Under the pieces are notes generated by a model. It worked only from the letters and a program-made list of their open reading frames with translations. It searched no databases and had not been told where the DNA came from. DNA of 64,000 nucleotides, taken from the NCBI GenBank assembly GCA_013397845.1, contig VZTG01006780.1, positions 1,003,693 to 1,067,692 of the forward strand, read 5' to 3'. A program made the translations under genes and the position numbers. This stretch comes from Melanocharis versteri. Lineage: Eukaryota; Chordata; Aves; Passeriformes; Melanocharitidae. Numbering within the stretch: the stretch's first letter is position 1; each line of letters starts with the position of its first letter. Positions 1 to 13,964 of this stretch are shown here, piece after piece.

Positions 1-3000
1 GTAGAGGAGTAGATGGAGTATGGTTTTTAGACATAGAGAATGTTCTGTCCTTTCAAACAATTTGGACTTTAAATGATTTTCTATCTCAGTAGTTAGAGGA
101 AATAAAAACATTGCAGGAGGTTCCAAAGAGCAGAAAGTTTGTATATGGTTCACAAAGATGGTGGTGGAGGAGGGGGCTAGAGAGGAGTTGTTTGTATTAT
201 GGACTTTAAATGCCTAAAAGTGTTTCAGGATACAAATCTTGATCCTTTTTCTTTTTCTCCCCTATTTAATACCTATGGACTAGCACCTTTTATCATATGG
301 ATGAAGTTTTAAAATGAATAAACTTTGTGATGTTCGGGTATGGTGGCAATGAAAGCCACTTGAGCTTCTATGTCATCAATATTTTGAATAATTTGACAGA
401 AAGATTTTGTCTCATCTAGAATCAGGGGTTTTTTTCTTGTTTTAACATCTTGCCTGAAACATACCATTAGTATGTACACTCTGGAAGTTGTTCATAAGTT
501 TAATGATAACTCTGCTACCCTTGACAGAAATAGCTTCACTTTTTTTTTCCTTCTCTTCCATGTGACTACCATAACCACTGGTATGCTTTAATATTATTTT
601 TGTAATCAAAGATGAACAATTTGTAGAACTTCCATGCTATGAGTACATGGAGAAGCTAAGTCAATGAAGATGCCATTATCTTATTAGAAGAGTTGATAAC
701 ATTCATGTTTAAGAGGCAAGAAGGTGTAAGGCAATGTTTTCTGGGAAGTTAATATATTATCAACAGTTTCTCTCCACAAACTGATGGGCTGTAGAATAGG
801 TGGATATTTTTGCTTTCAAGGTGCTCTTGAGGGAGAATGAGAAGACCAAGTGAATGAAAACACATGGGAAATATAAAAATATTCAATATGAATGCCTCCA
901 TTTATACAAAATGCTCTCAATTTTTTGTTAGATTGAAAGAATTTTTCATCTGAAAGTAAATAAATCACGTCAAGCTTCATTGTTATACATTAAGCACTAG
1001 ATTAGATGAATTTAGATGGTGGTTTGGGGTTTTTTTTCTTGTATCAAAAGAATCCCATTCAGTTCTTTCCTGACTGCTCTTTTACAATTACAGATGGGAG
1101 TGCAGCTCTGTATTTTGTGATCATTGATATTTTGAGTAGAATATTTGAGAATTTGGGCTTTATATTAAGCAAACCTCAAGCTTGCTTTGTATGTCTTTTC
1201 CCTAAATTTTTTTCCAAGACTAATTTTCCATTATTATATTGTGAGCAGTTTCTAACAAAATGATGGCCTGTTTGTGTAGTTGTCCACAAGTGAGTAACTA
1301 CTCTGAATGCCTTAACCTTATGGCCTCCACGGGACAAAAAAATGTGTCTGAAACTTAATGCTGTCTTTTGTGATTGAGGGATATAGGAGACAAAATGAAA
1401 AACTTGCGAAGTGAGTCTTTCTTTGTACAGAGCTGTCACTGCTCTGCTTGGCTGATAGAGATTCTTTTCAGCTGTCACTTTCAGTACAAAAGAGACATAG
1501 CCTGTGCCTGGACTTACTCCCACTGTCTTAGTCTGATGTTTGTCTAAAGCAGGATCTGATGCCTGCAAGATTATGGACCATTTGTCCCACCAGAGTGCCA
1601 AGGTCTAGAATCCTGACCTTTCTGTGTTTTTCGAAGTTCATGGTCAGTTTTTAAAGTATGTTTGTTTCAATAATTAACACTAGATACTATTTTTCTCCTG
1701 TTGCAGGGGAAAAAAATGGTCAAGCAAAAGTATTCTGCTCTCTTCATAGTCCAAACTATATCAGATGGTCTTTTATGTTCTTTTTTTTGCTTGTTTTTTT
1801 TTTGCTTGGTTTTTTTTTGCCTATACTTCTTAAAAGTAGGTTAACTTGAAAATACTTTGTTTTTCTGCAAAAAACCAGTTGTATACCTGTTTTTTTTCTT
1901 AAAAGCATGCACTGCTTAAAAATCCTATAGATGATAATCATGACTGAAACAAGAAATACTATCCGTTTGTGGGAAGGGGGAAGGAGTGCTGGGTGCTATT
2001 TAGGATATTTGTGATAGAGGCAAAGTGTATATACTGTAATTGAACAGTTGTCTTGAGCATGAAAAGAAATAAAACAAAACAACAGTAATGATCTTGGGTT
2101 GGGAAGCAGGAAAACCTTTGCCACATGTGAGAGGGGTGAGTGACTCAGGCGTGTATGTTTGGGTGCCTGTGCACACATCTGAAATGTAGAAAGAGAAATA
2201 AGACATAACTTTGAGTGACTGTTTCACTGTCTGTTCCAAGTGGGCAAAAGAAGCAAAACTCTCAGGTCTGAAATGCAGCACTGGTGAAACTTCTGTTGTT
2301 GATCTTGGGTTTATGAGTCAGCAGAAGGAGACAGTTTACCCTTGGTCTGTGATGTTTATGACTTAGAAAAAAATTTTTTTTTTGATTGCAAGATGTCTGC
2401 TCCTGGTAGAAATGTTATACTGTTTGGCTGCTGGCTTTTATTACTCTTTCATTCTACTTCAGTTTTTAGCGTGAAATAAATCATACAACCTTAATGGGTA
2501 TAAGTCCTTATATAAATATATAATTTTTATTGAGATAAAACTGTGTGGTGGCAAATACAGTTTTGAAATATGATGTAAGTCAGTGTTTTCCTCCAGTCTT
2601 CTTCCTAGGAGAAGGTTTATAGTAGAAGGTTTTGTTTTGGTTTAGTTTTGATTCAATGGCTGAAGATAAAGGATGTCTTTCTAGAACTTCAGCAGCCTTG
2701 AAAGTTTGTTTCGAGTTAGGTTAAATTCCTCTCATTTACTGAACTTTTTAACAAGACCAAAAGTCTGTGCCCACATCAACATGGCAGACCAGGATGCTGG
2801 ATGAATGAGGGAGACTTGGTTTTGAGGCAGAAGATGTGGCATGGCCTGGTGCCAAAGCTGAGCTCAACCTTTACGAGGTAGCAGAATGCACAAAGGTGCA
2901 GAGCCTTGCTGACTTTCTCAAATAAGATATCTGTACATTTGGGTATAAAAGACAGCAAGAAAGTTGGTGTCTTTTTAGGTCCCAGACAAGGTACACAGCA

Positions 3001-5499
3001 TTCATTATTTTAATTTGCATTCTCTCCTGTGCATGGACTATGGAATGTGAACCTCAAATGAGAGCTACTATAACTAATGTTTGGGCAAAAAAATTTAAAA
3101 CTTGTGGCTTAAAAAACACACATTGAGAGAATGAGTTGCTCTCTTTGTATAAATGTGGTAATTAATTTCTTTTTAACAGAAAACTTATTTGAATATATTG
3201 ATATTATATTAATGTAGGCTCTTAATTTTATATTTTCATTTATTTTGATTTTCTTAGATAAATTTGTCCAAAATCTGCTTACTGTTGTTTTATTTAGAAG
3301 TAGATTAGGTCATATCTGAATCATGTTGAAATCTGTTAAATCTTAACTGGTAGATTTTAAGTCAAGAGTGTTAATGCCTCTTTTAATACTGTTTTTATTG
3401 CTTTGATGTGTGCTGATATCTAAACTGTGTAGTTGTGTGTAGAAATATGGGGAGGGGATTTGTCTCCTGGCCAACTTTGGTTTTTTTTCACTGATGTCAT
3501 ACTCCAGTTTCTCAAATGCTGAATATCGGTAGCTACTCCACAGTTAAGGGCATTTGTATAAGTTCAGAAGCAGATGGCCTTTTTAAATGCACAAACCCAG
3601 GGTCTGTCCTACTGAAGGAGAAAAAAAACTACTGTATATGGCACATGGAGAAGTGAAAATCTTATCCCTGCTAATTATTCAATAATTTAGATGTGTTGTA
3701 TTTTTTTCTTTCCCCTAGGCAGTAAAATCTAAAAAAAATCCATGAAAAACACTGCTTTCACATATTTCTGGTACAGCAAACAAACCTGGTTCTTAGCAAT
3801 TTTTTGTTTTACAGGAGGCATGCTATTATCTGTGCCTTTCCTCATCTCTCTTCTCGTGCAATAGTGCCTTTGGGAGGCTTCTAGTTTGATTGACAGGCTG
3901 GCATATTTAGGCACGTCTGAAATACAAACTGTGTTTTTTGTTCAGAGCCATACGAACTGTGCCATATTTGAAGTAAGTTACTGAAGTTTCATCTGCAAGA
4001 ACAACGACCTTAAGAATTTAGACTGGAAAATTTGTACAATCAAAATTCTCTGGTGGTTTTTTACTTTTTTGTAATAGAAGAGAAAAAAGTATCTGCCAAA
4101 CATAAACGGAAAAGGAATCAAAATGAGGTAATCTTGACCAGAGACTAAGCTTAATTTTTAAGTTAGCTTTAGTTTTGCCATTCAGTAAAGAACAAAGTTC
4201 TGGGAAACAGCAGTAGAGGTGGTAATTGCAATTGCCCACATTCAAAATGCTTTGTGAAGGAGCCTTCTCTGCAGCTATATCAGGGAAATGGGGATGAAGA
4301 GGAAGAGAAACAAAACAAAACAAACCCAACCAAAACCAACAACTTCTCCCATCCCCGAACAGGTTATATCAATTATTTATTTAGTAACAGTTCAGGAACT
4401 TTGGATGCGTGAAAGGGTGGTGAACAAATTTTTTTCTTTTTTTCTGGTCAGGCAGAGTATACCCTAGGTTGTAGTGTAAGCATATTGGGCTCTAGTTGCA
4501 ATGGGAATCCAAAATATAGTGAAAATGTTTCCTTAGTCAAAAGTAATCAAAGAAGAATTAATTTATAGTTTTTTAAAGCATGTAAAGATCTATGGTCCCA
4601 TTCCAACTTCTCAAAAATGTTTATTGAAATCAAACTTGTTATATAAAATTTATACCCTAATGGGCTTCAAATATTTTTAATATAAGGCAGCTACCATATC
4701 CTAAACCATCTGGTGTTACAACCTTCAGAAAAGGTGTTCTTTCCAGTTCACTTAAAGGCTGAAATCAAATGATTTTTTTCTGTGGCAAACTTTCTTTGAC
4801 TTCTGTGAAATTAGAATAAACATGTACCCAAAAATCTGTCACCAAATCTTGTTCATCTATGGATATGGATAAATGTTAATTGGGATGCTGGAAGTTTTGG
4901 GCTGCTTCCAAATTAGTCCCTCTTGACATAAGAGGGATAATGTTCTTGTTACAGTATGTTGTAGTGTACATAGCAGCTCAGGTCTTGGTACTGCTTGAAA
5001 GGATCTCCGTTAATTCTTTCTCTTCTGCTGTGTATTTGCCTTGTAGATTCCTCTTTGTTTTGGGTTGTGTGTGTTTAATCTGGCCTATTTCACTCTACTA
5101 TTACACCATGTAGTGAGTGTTGACTATAAAAAGCAACGGTAGTAAATTTTGAGACTCATATTCTTGGAATGAATTTGATGACCAATTATGCTATTTTTGC
5201 CTCTGATATTCTGAGGGAAATAAGAGACATTAAAATGCAGTTCTGGGCATTGTCGGTCTTTTCAGTGGTGTTTCAGAGCTAAGGTTGAAAGAGGACCACA
5301 GAATTTTGAATAGGATTTTCAATCAAATGCGTAACTTCAGTGTGTATGGAAAGCACTATGAGGCTATAATTGAATGAAGAATTAATTTCTAAATTCTGCA
5401 AAGTCATTTGTTTAAATTACTGGTTATTTCAGTAGGAGACCTGGATAAAATGTTAAAGGTCTTGATTTACGTTAAATAACTAATTTTGTTCCCTGCATT
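1..5499. other. Gene-free AT-rich unique DNA (probable upstream intron)
   Basis: I see no exon, RNA gene or recognisable transposable element here. The stretch is AT-rich and CpG-poor with scattered T-runs, the longest cluster being at 1780-1821. Open frames of 60-141 codons occur on both strands, but none resembles a known protein and none has paired splice sites. Because SIPA1L2 is read rightward from 39 kb and its leader exon starts with a splice acceptor, this is most simply non-coding intron or flanking DNA of that gene. That placement is inference. Confidence 0.5.
1780..1821. repeat. T-rich tandem tract (T-run plus GCTTG, three units)
   Basis: Three successive T-runs of 8-10 bases are separated by GCTTG, GCTTGG and GCC spacers, giving a short imperfect tandem repeat of about 14 bp. 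It looks like an ordinary low-complexity tract with no gene attached. Confidence 0.7.
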
Positions 5500-5945
5500 T
5501 CAAGAGGGATGTTGAGAAACTGGAGAGCACCAAGAAGGGTAGAAGGTGCTTGCTTGGAGCAAACGAGCTGGCAGGAGAAGCTGACAGAGCTGGGCTTGCT
5601 CACTCTGACAAAGAAGCAGCTACTGAGTGACCTGAGGGTATCCCATAGCTGCCTGAGGGTAGCTCCAAAAAACGATGGGGATGAATTTTTTCCACCAGGT
5701 TGGCCACAAACTCTGTTATGGTGTGTTTGGGTCAGACATGAGGAAGAGTGCTACCAGGAGGCCAGTACAGGCTGGAAACAGACTGCCTTGGGAAGCGCCT
5801 TAACTTTCCGTCCCTGGAGATCTTGAACACTCAGCAAGACCAAGCCATGCCTCATCATTTCCAGTGCTCATGAGAGTCCTGCTCTGAGCAGAAGATTGGA
5901 CTGCATGACTTCCAGAAGTGTCTCTCGGTCACTCCAAAACCTAAA
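5500..5945 (+). mobile_element. CR1 LINE fragment, diverged, 3' part
   Basis: The order of recognisable pieces matches the 3' portion of avian CR1 in sense orientation. First comes the stretch with GATGTTGAGAAACTGGAG, then the GAGCTGGGCTTGCTCACTCTG-like block (5590-5610), then the segment ending TCCCTGGAGATCTTGAACA (about 5810-5830). Last is the terminal GAGCAGAAGATTGGACTGCATGAC block near 5890. Sequence between these blocks is heavily mutated. The open frame at 5509-5826 lies inside this element and is not a gene. The edges are approximate. Confidence 0.75.
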
Positions 5946-6865
5946 CTGATTAGGTTTTTGTTCATCCTTTAGCCCTCTTCTTTTATTACCTCATCCTAAA
6001 ATGATTGTGGCTCATGTGTGTGTTTGAAAAAGCAAGCGACACTGTCAAAAAGCATATCCTACGAACATTAAGGCATTTCCAAATGATATTCACAAAACTC
6101 TACTCTTGTTTTTGAGAGAAAATAATAATAATAAAAAAAATTCAACTCCACTGATTGTATTTGAAAATCTTCTTACTTTTCATGCTTGATGAAAACAGAG
6201 CTGATAAAAAAATGCTTTGGTTTTTTCCATAGTACTTAATATCTTGCTTTCTACTCAAAAATGACAAAAAGTACTTTTTGCACCCCAGACAAATGTCGAT
6301 GATAAATAAAATATTAAGTAGACCTACCTATGGGAGCAATACAAAAAAGTATTCATCTTATTTCTGTGAATAGCATTCACAGCACTGTGATTTAGTTCTG
6401 GGTTTTTTCCACACCCATTTTATGACTTGTGAGTAATTTTTGTATCTTTCCTGCTTTTAAGCTGTTGCCTTAAGTCAGTTGCCATGTTCCACTTATCTTT
6501 AATTGAAACAGTCAGGTAGTTCCTCATCACCTAGCTGAATTTTTTTTTTTTTAATCTTCTTTTCTGTGGATGCAGTCAATGACTTCTGCCTTGCTTAGTA
6601 GCTTCAGTTCCAGGCTGATAATTCTCCTTTATCGCTAATATTTTCAGTGTTCTTATTTTCATGAGGTTTCTTATTTTTTGTCTTCAGGTGGTATCAAAAG
6701 CACTGCAAATGTCTTACCACTGTACTCGGAAAATGCAGGGAAGTTGAGAGCCCCTGTCTCTTTCACTGTGAGGTGTGGTACTTAACTTTGCTGTGGTTAT
6801 ACCAGACTACTCACATTTAAGCTCTTCATCTCTTCTGTGATGAAGTCTGGCATAATACAAAGTTA

Positions 6866-6941
6866 AAAATAAAACAAACAGCAACAACCCCCGCCAAACA
6901 AACAAACAAGTAAAAAACCACCACCACCACCAACAAAAAAG
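6866..6941. repeat. A/C-rich simple repeat, (CAAA)n and (ACC)n
   Basis: AACAAACAGCAACAACC-type sequence runs into CAAACAAACAAACAAG and then a short CCACCACCACCACCAAC run. It is a compound low-complexity tract. Confidence 0.85.
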
Positions 6942-7759
6942 AGGACTAAATGTTGAGCTATTCCTGAAAATAGCTGTATAGCTGTACTATTTAATCTCTC
7001 TCATGTATTGTATTTTCTATAGTTTGTGGTCTAAATCTGATATTTGGTAGTGCCAGAATTGATATAGTTTCATGCTCTCTTTGTGATCTTGCTTATTACA
7101 TGCTTTTGCTGTGCTGTCAAAATGAGGTATTGCAAAGGGAGAAAGCAATGCCTGGAGCTGAGCATTGTTTCATGGGAGAAAAATAAAGGGGGGAATGAAG
7201 ATGGTGTTCACATTATGTATGTGAATAGAAGTGTGTGGAGTGTCATGTTGAAATTATAAATGATAAAGATTAAGCTCTTTGTTTATTACCTTTTATTAAA
7301 GATACTTATATTCCATATTAATTGCAGATTTATTGCAAGTAAAAAGACATCTATTGAAATGATGGGCATTGTGGGGTGTTCTGTTCATTTCTGAAAAAAT
7401 ATTTTTGATGTAATGCACACATCCTTTCCCAGTTGAAAAGCAAGTTCAAAAGGTAGAGCTATCTCAAGCTTACATTTTCTGTTTTCATAATAAAGAATAT
7501 TTTTTACTTGGGGTTATATTCTAAATGGGGTAGAACTCTTTCAGGTCAGAGCAGGGTGAGTTGATTTTTTGTCATATTCAGGATGAATGTAAGAAAATTC
7601 TGATGGCCTAAGGATAGGTCTATTTATGCTGCTACTTATATTAGAGAATGTGTCAGTAGTGTCTATTTACTGCTCACCTTAGATGTTTCTTAGGAAGTGC
7701 TTTTTGTTATCTTTCTCGGAGAAAGGATCATCCAAAGTTGCAGGTTCTATAAACAATTC

Positions 7760-7965
7760 TCCTCAGCAGGCAATCTGAGACTTAAGCAGCCAAAAGATGA
7801 ATGGATATTGCTTTTCAAATTAGTGCTGCTGTGTAATTAATTGTGCTTAATTAGCAAATCTTTCTTTAAGCATCCACAGTGCAATGATGTAATTTGTTTT
7901 CCCAGGTAACTGATCACAAAGCGCAGAAAGCTGCTTTTAACAAACTCCAAGTAATTGCATGTTTC
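7760..7965. promoter_or_regulatory. Candidate enhancer with clustered homeodomain-type sites
   Basis: Within about 40 bp there is an AATTAG (7819-7824), a TAATTA (7834-7839) and a second TAATTA (7848-7853), which are core homeodomain binding sequences. The flanks are of mixed composition without simple repeat or transposon character and include CAGTGCAATGATGTAATTTG and TGATCACAAAGCGCAG blocks. This texture is typical of conserved non-coding elements, but conservation cannot be judged from one sequence. It is inference, and chance occurrence in AT-rich DNA is possible. Confidence 0.3.
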
Positions 7966-10900
7966 ACTGGGGGTGTTTTTGATTGAAACAGTGGTGATTT
8001 ATCTGATGACCCTCAATCTGTCTTGGGCCCATCCAATCCTTCCAGCTGGCTTACTGTTTCTTTAAGATATGAAATGGGTATTTGGGCAGTGTGCTCCCTG
8101 ATAAATTAGTGTTGTTCCCTGTGCTACTCAGCTAGAACAGTTTGGAAGTGCATCCACTGGGAAGGTATCCCTCTTTTGCTGCCTGCACAGGGACTTTTGT
8201 GTAGAACTAGGAACAGCTTTTACTGGGATGGGGAAATATCTGTAATCTGACCAGTAGCTGGTGAGGTTCTGCCAGCCTGGATCAGATAAGGTATCCCTTC
8301 CACAGAGAGGCAAATATAACCTTGTGATAATATGTCTATATTTTATATAATTTTATATTGTGACAGCATTTGTGATAGGTGTGCTGTGATATTATGTGAT
8401 AAAGTCCTCAATTTCCTTTTCAACAGAGTGATATGTGTGACCTACAAGATGATTGGTGCCCTCACGTGCTTGGCTTCTCTTAGAATTTGAATTTTCCACA
8501 CACCACTGGGCAATAGAGAATTACAGATCTTAGAGAGATGAATGTAATTCTTACTATGATGGATGTTGGTATTTCTGAAACTCGAAAACAAGTGTACAGG
8601 CAGAGATGCCATGCATCTTGAACCAACACAAGTTATTTTTCATTGTTCTTGCGGCTTTGGTTTAGAATACGGAGTTCAAGAAGGATCTGTTACTGAGGAA
8701 TTCCATTTGGGGTTTTAAATAGACATTGTAACACTGTGGGCAGCACTGGTATTAAAATCATCTACCTTGTCAAATAAGGGTGGAGTTTGGTATTGTTGTT
8801 GCTTGTGTTACTTTGGAGTTTGATCTTTTTTTTTTTTTTGTGAAAGGTATCTGGAACATTGATCTCTACACATTTATCTGGGCAGCAAAAAATTAAGAAA
8901 GAACTTCTGGATTTAGAAGGAAAACCCAGTTTACAAGTCAATGTCTGAAATAATTGTGGTGTCCAAAGCCAGGGATTTCACAAGTTTTATAGCAATGGTT
9001 ATTGTATATCTTTGTTTTGTTTCACAGTAAAGCATGCTACTGCTTCCTTAACCTTATTGTTTTCTATTTCTCAGTCTGTATTTCAAAAAGAAGCAGCGTG
9101 TTTTCTCCCTGAAATGAAGAATTAAAATAGATTTCTTGTATGAAACACCTGCACAGTAGGAAGTGAAACAGAACTTTTTAGCTCTCACTGTTTTATGGCA
9201 AGATTTCTGTTCCCTTTCCTCCCTGTAAACAAAAGGAGTCACTTAGAGAGTGGGAAATAAGCTATTTACAGGATATTTCCTGTATGAAAGGAAGGAAAAG
9301 GCCTTTACAGAGATCAGTCTATTGTGTTGGGAATATGGAAAGTTATATGGAGTTGAATTGAGTTTAGTACTTGGAGAGGAAATACATGGCAAAATGCATG
9401 TAATCACTTCAGTCTTGACCATGTAAAGTGCTAGATGCCCCCATTAGCTGCTGAAATCAAAGCAGGAGCTAGGACACGGAGTGCTGTGGTTTGATCCCAA
9501 ATCCTGTATGTAACCTGTGATCATTGTAAGAACTAGATCAGAGAGAGACTACACTTTAAAATAAAACTAAGAGCTTATGCAGTATGGCTTTTATTTATAA
9601 ACAAGCACTTTTGATACTTGTACTTTTAGTCAGATGTTCAAGTTACTTTTGAACATCTTTTTTCCATCTGTCCCTTTGAAATACAGTTGTCTTTGCTAGA
9701 AAAGTGTCTTAATTGGATTTTTCATGGAAGTGATGGTTTCTAATGTACTTGCAGAGTGTATATATTTTCAAAGTTCTGTTTCACATGTTAAATATATTAA
9801 CCACAGTTCTGATGTGAACCAGGCAATCTTAGTCTTGCCTATGTTACAATATTATTTTCTAGGAATAGCTACTTGATTTTCATTTACCTTCTGTAGCACC
9901 AGCAAGAGTCTTTATCACCAGTAAGAATTGTGGATTAGATATTTAACTCTAAATTCTGCCTAAGCATTATGGAATAATGTAGCTTTCTTGAAACCTTGTA
10001 TAAGATGATAGGACTGACAATAGCTTTGCCAATAGAATTGAGCAGGTAGAGAAAAATCTTGTCATTAGTTGTACCACTTTTATCTGCAGTTCTTGTACTT
10101 AAGTTATACTTGAAAATGGAAATTTATTATAGCATTTTTTGTCATTTCTTTTGCTCTATGTGTTAAGTTCAAGATTCCCAATACTTGAATGTCATGAAAA
10201 GGCAATTGTAAGTATGGGAAAGAAGAAAGTGAAGAATCTTTTTTCTTAATAGATACTGAACTCAATTTTTGTTTCAAAAGGGGTAGTTAAATACAAAAAG
10301 CTTTGATAGCACTGTTAGCTGTTAAAGAAATTATGGTTTTTTTCTTGCATGATGGGTTCAGTTCCTCACACAGAAATCCTAATGTCTGGGTATTTCAGCC
10401 TAGGCTGGCAAATAAGGCTGCAGTGTGTGCATGTGTTTGTAAAAGGCAACTGAGAGTGGTGTACATTCTGGTATGTCTTGGTGGAAGGAGAATGTGCCCT
10501 GTCTTTGTCCCAGCAGAAGAAAAAGAATGATTCCCTTGCTGCCTGTCTTTGGGTTTGTGTTCTTCTGGACCAGAATTGTCAGTCTGCTAGTTTGCTTTCT
10601 CTCTGTAGTTTTCTTATTCTTTATTCAAGGCAGGGTATTACCAAAAGGGCTGCGGCAGTCATGAATGAGACCATGAGATCTAGGTGTAGAGGAAAGCGTA
10701 AGGTTTCTTCTTGAAAGTTTGGAGTGTTGAAGTCATGAATGTCGACAGTATCCCACAATCTAGAGCAAGTGACAAGGCATTGGCTAGCCTTTGTGGTCCT
10801 TTGTGGAATTTATTTTTTTCCTGGGATATCCCATCAGAAATACAGCTCCTACAATGTAAATAGAGCATGTCCAGCGTACATTGGACTTACCGGGTAGATT

Positions 10901-11133
10901 GACTGTGTTGATATTCTGGACATACTGAACTTGCTGTGGAGCTTATCTTGGCAATGACCATCTGTACAGTGTTTTGGAGCACTAGGAAGCTGCTTGGAAC
11001 TAGGCTTTCCTGATGAGGATGCTGCCTCTTTGCCCATTCTTTCTGGAATGAATTTCTTCTGCATAGCCAAAACTTTTTGGGTAGAGAAAGAAAACTTGCC
11101 CAGGGAAAATGAGAGATCTTGTACTGATATTAT

Positions 11134-11165
11134 TCTATATCTATATCTATCTATATATATTCTAT
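11134..11165. repeat. (TATC/TA)n microsatellite
   Basis: CTATATCTATATCTATCTATATATAT is an imperfect tetranucleotide and dinucleotide repeat of about 30 bp. Confidence 0.8.
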
Positions 11166-13964
11166 TTCTGCTTTTCCTACAACAAAATAGGAATAGAAAA
11201 TATTAAAAGACTGGGACATAAATAATACCATATATTCATGCAGAAAAATAATTTTTTTTGTAGTTGAAAATGAGGTGCAGTATATGGCAGGCCACAGTTA
11301 CGAATGTCTGACTTTTTGCCAAACAGGGCTACTAGCAAGGATTGACCTTCCTATGCAGGAATTATTTCTACCTGCATTTCAGGTATCTTTTGATGTGAAC
11401 TCTTCTTTGCCTTGTCTTTGGCCAAGCTGGCTCCCTTGGTGACAATTCTTGCAGAAACAAGGTACTAGTTTTCAATTCCAGTGGACATTCAGATAAAGAT
11501 TAAGCAGCCAGCAAATGAAATCCATGTATTACACTCTGGAAAATAAAGCAACCCAGATATGAATCCATGAGTAGTAAAAGATGAGATGTCCAGGACAAAC
11601 AGATCTATGATAATCACCTAATGCACAGCAGTGTTATGATGCCCAATACTACAAATAAGTTTTGAAGTACATGAAAGAAAATAGGCATCATAATTTCTGA
11701 TTTGTAGTTTGCTACTTTATGTGAGTTTAAAGGAACATGCATTACTTGAAATTTTGAGTTGTTTTTTTCTTCCATTTGTAGACCTTCATGAATGTAGGGG
11801 CAAGATGTTATAAAGAAAACTTTTGAATACTGGTGAAATAATAAATTATTTTTGGAATATATAACATTATCTTTCTTCTCAATTCTTAAATTCTTTTCCT
11901 GATTCAGTGTTCTGTATAAGAACTTTGGATTAAAGAAAAAAATTAGTATGTGGACAAGGCCTACTGTTTTCCCATTTGGCTGCCTCACAAAAGAGCAACA
12001 TAATCCTCTAAATCCTACTTTATTCTGAGGATCAATTGATTCCACTTTCTGCTCCCATAAACAGACAATATAAAAATTGTCTTCGAGAGAGATATTTTGA
12101 AGCTTGCTCTTCCAGTGATTTGAATATATGATTGCATTTTTATTTGTGAGAAAGACAATATTAATTATTGTAATATTCTCATAAACTTATTTATAGAAAA
12201 CTGGAAGCAGTTTCTATTGTAAAATGGACCAGATTCCATAGCCATTCTAAAAAAAATAGTTTTTCATTTTTGCGGTTGCTTTCTTCTCATGTTTTTACTT
12301 TTGACTTTTAGTATTTACTATGGCTTTAGTTGCAGATTTTACTGTAGTGAGGTTTATGTGTGAAATTTGTCTTCATCCGATGTAATTTTTAGGTTAGGAA
12401 TGAGAAATTTCTGTATAATATCCTGGGGGTTTTTAATTGTATCTTCTGTTGGCAAACAGATTTAGTTATCTGATGATGCTGGTCAACACTACTACTGATA
12501 GAGTTTAGGGCTTTTTTTACCTCTCCCATGAAAACTGCACTGGCCAAGGCTTTTGCTCAAGTTTTAGGTTGTAACTACACCAGGAGTTGGTTTTTTTTTT
12601 TTTTTTGCTAGTGGGAGCATACTGGTGAAAGTACACTGAAGTGATTACCTAGTTTTGGCTAGACCTAGAATGAGGATAGTAGTAAACTGTCCTGCATTCC
12701 ATCTGTATAGGCTTTTTGTTTGTTTATGTTACCGGTGTCTGTAATACCTAGATACTCAGCTGACGTAGGATTTTGAGGCTTTGTGTTCTTTTCCATTGTA
12801 TGCACTATTCTGTAAAATACCTATTAGAATTATTTTTGTCCCTATGGTGGTGATTTAGTGCAGGAAATAACATCTGTTCCTGTTGTGTGTGTGTTCTTTT
12901 TCCTTTCTTTCATTATGAGTATAACATTGTGTATTTTCAAGACAGATTTTACTATCTGAGATCATGGTAAAATCAATTTCTTTTGAAACTTTGTTAGCTC
13001 AGATATAAAATGGCCAAATTGCCTTACTGGTACTTGATAGTTTTATGATTTATATCTCTCTAATGTTGATCAGACAGACCTAGCTAAAATATTTTTATTT
13101 TACATATGCTTTTATTTACTTTCATTCAGAAGCAACGATAAAATTGTCAAATGTAAATTTTGCAGTGTTAGATACTTTCTTGACTGTTAGTGATCCCACA
13201 GAATCTCAGAGCATGTTTCTAAACCTTTTGGATCAACACACTACTCTTTTCTCTCAAAACCTTTTATGCAACTTCATGACTTTTTCTCATCCTTGTAATT
13301 GGAAACATTATTAAGCTACTTGCTTTTTACAATACAGTTCTAGGAGTAGCTGTGGACCCTTTGTCATGACCTTTGAAGCAGAGCCATAATGAAACAGTCT
13401 GTTGGTTCAGCACCTACTGGCTCATGACCTTTTGCCCTAGCAACGCTTTTTTTCCAGTTATTGCCAGGAACTTGCAGAGATAACACCTTTAAATTCTCTG
13501 TTGCAACACATACGTATGAAACTATGCAGATTTTTAAAGCCAGTGAGTTCTTGATATTTTATTTGCATGTAGAAATTAGTAGATTTTCATTTTACACAAG
13601 TGTTCATTTAAGCTTTTTTTTTTACTTATCCCTTAATACCATAGAGGGGACATGTTCACCTAAAACCAAAAACACTAAACCTTTTTCATTTGACTTGCAG
13701 ATATCTCCATTTTGTTGATATCAGAAAAAGAGTGACTCAAGTTGGCATCCTTTGTGAACCCTTCTAGCCAAAGGTAAGCATCATTTCTAACTGGTGGCAA
13801 ATACGTTTTTACTATGTTTGTAGTACTACCCTACCTTAAAGGCAGCTGTGCTGCTGTCTTTCTTGATGTTTGACATCTCACAGACTGTATTTCCCTGAGA
13901 TACCTAAAGCACCCTAAAAAACCCTAAGAGGAAAATTTATGTGGCTCGGCATAGAAGTGAATGA

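Larger units (their letters stand above)
5946..13964. other. Gene-free unique DNA with candidate regulatory segment
   Basis: No exon or RNA gene is supported in this 8-kb stretch. It holds a simple A/C-rich repeat (6866-6941), a TATC-type microsatellite (11134-11165) and a poly-T run near 12590-12606. A TAATTA-containing segment at about 7760-7965 looks more like conserved regulatory DNA than the surroundings. A 143-codon open frame on the minus strand (11614-12045) has no recognisable similarity and is treated as chance. The rest shows nothing I can name. Confidence 0.5.

Noticed and set aside
5509..5826. 105-codon + strand open frame
   Set aside because: It lies wholly inside a diverged CR1 fragment and does not correspond to an intact ORF2 product.
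11614..12045. 143-codon minus-strand open frame
   Set aside because: Composition follows the AT-rich background (many F, N, K, I), with no recognisable domain or splice context. A frame this long is compatible with chance in a window of this size.
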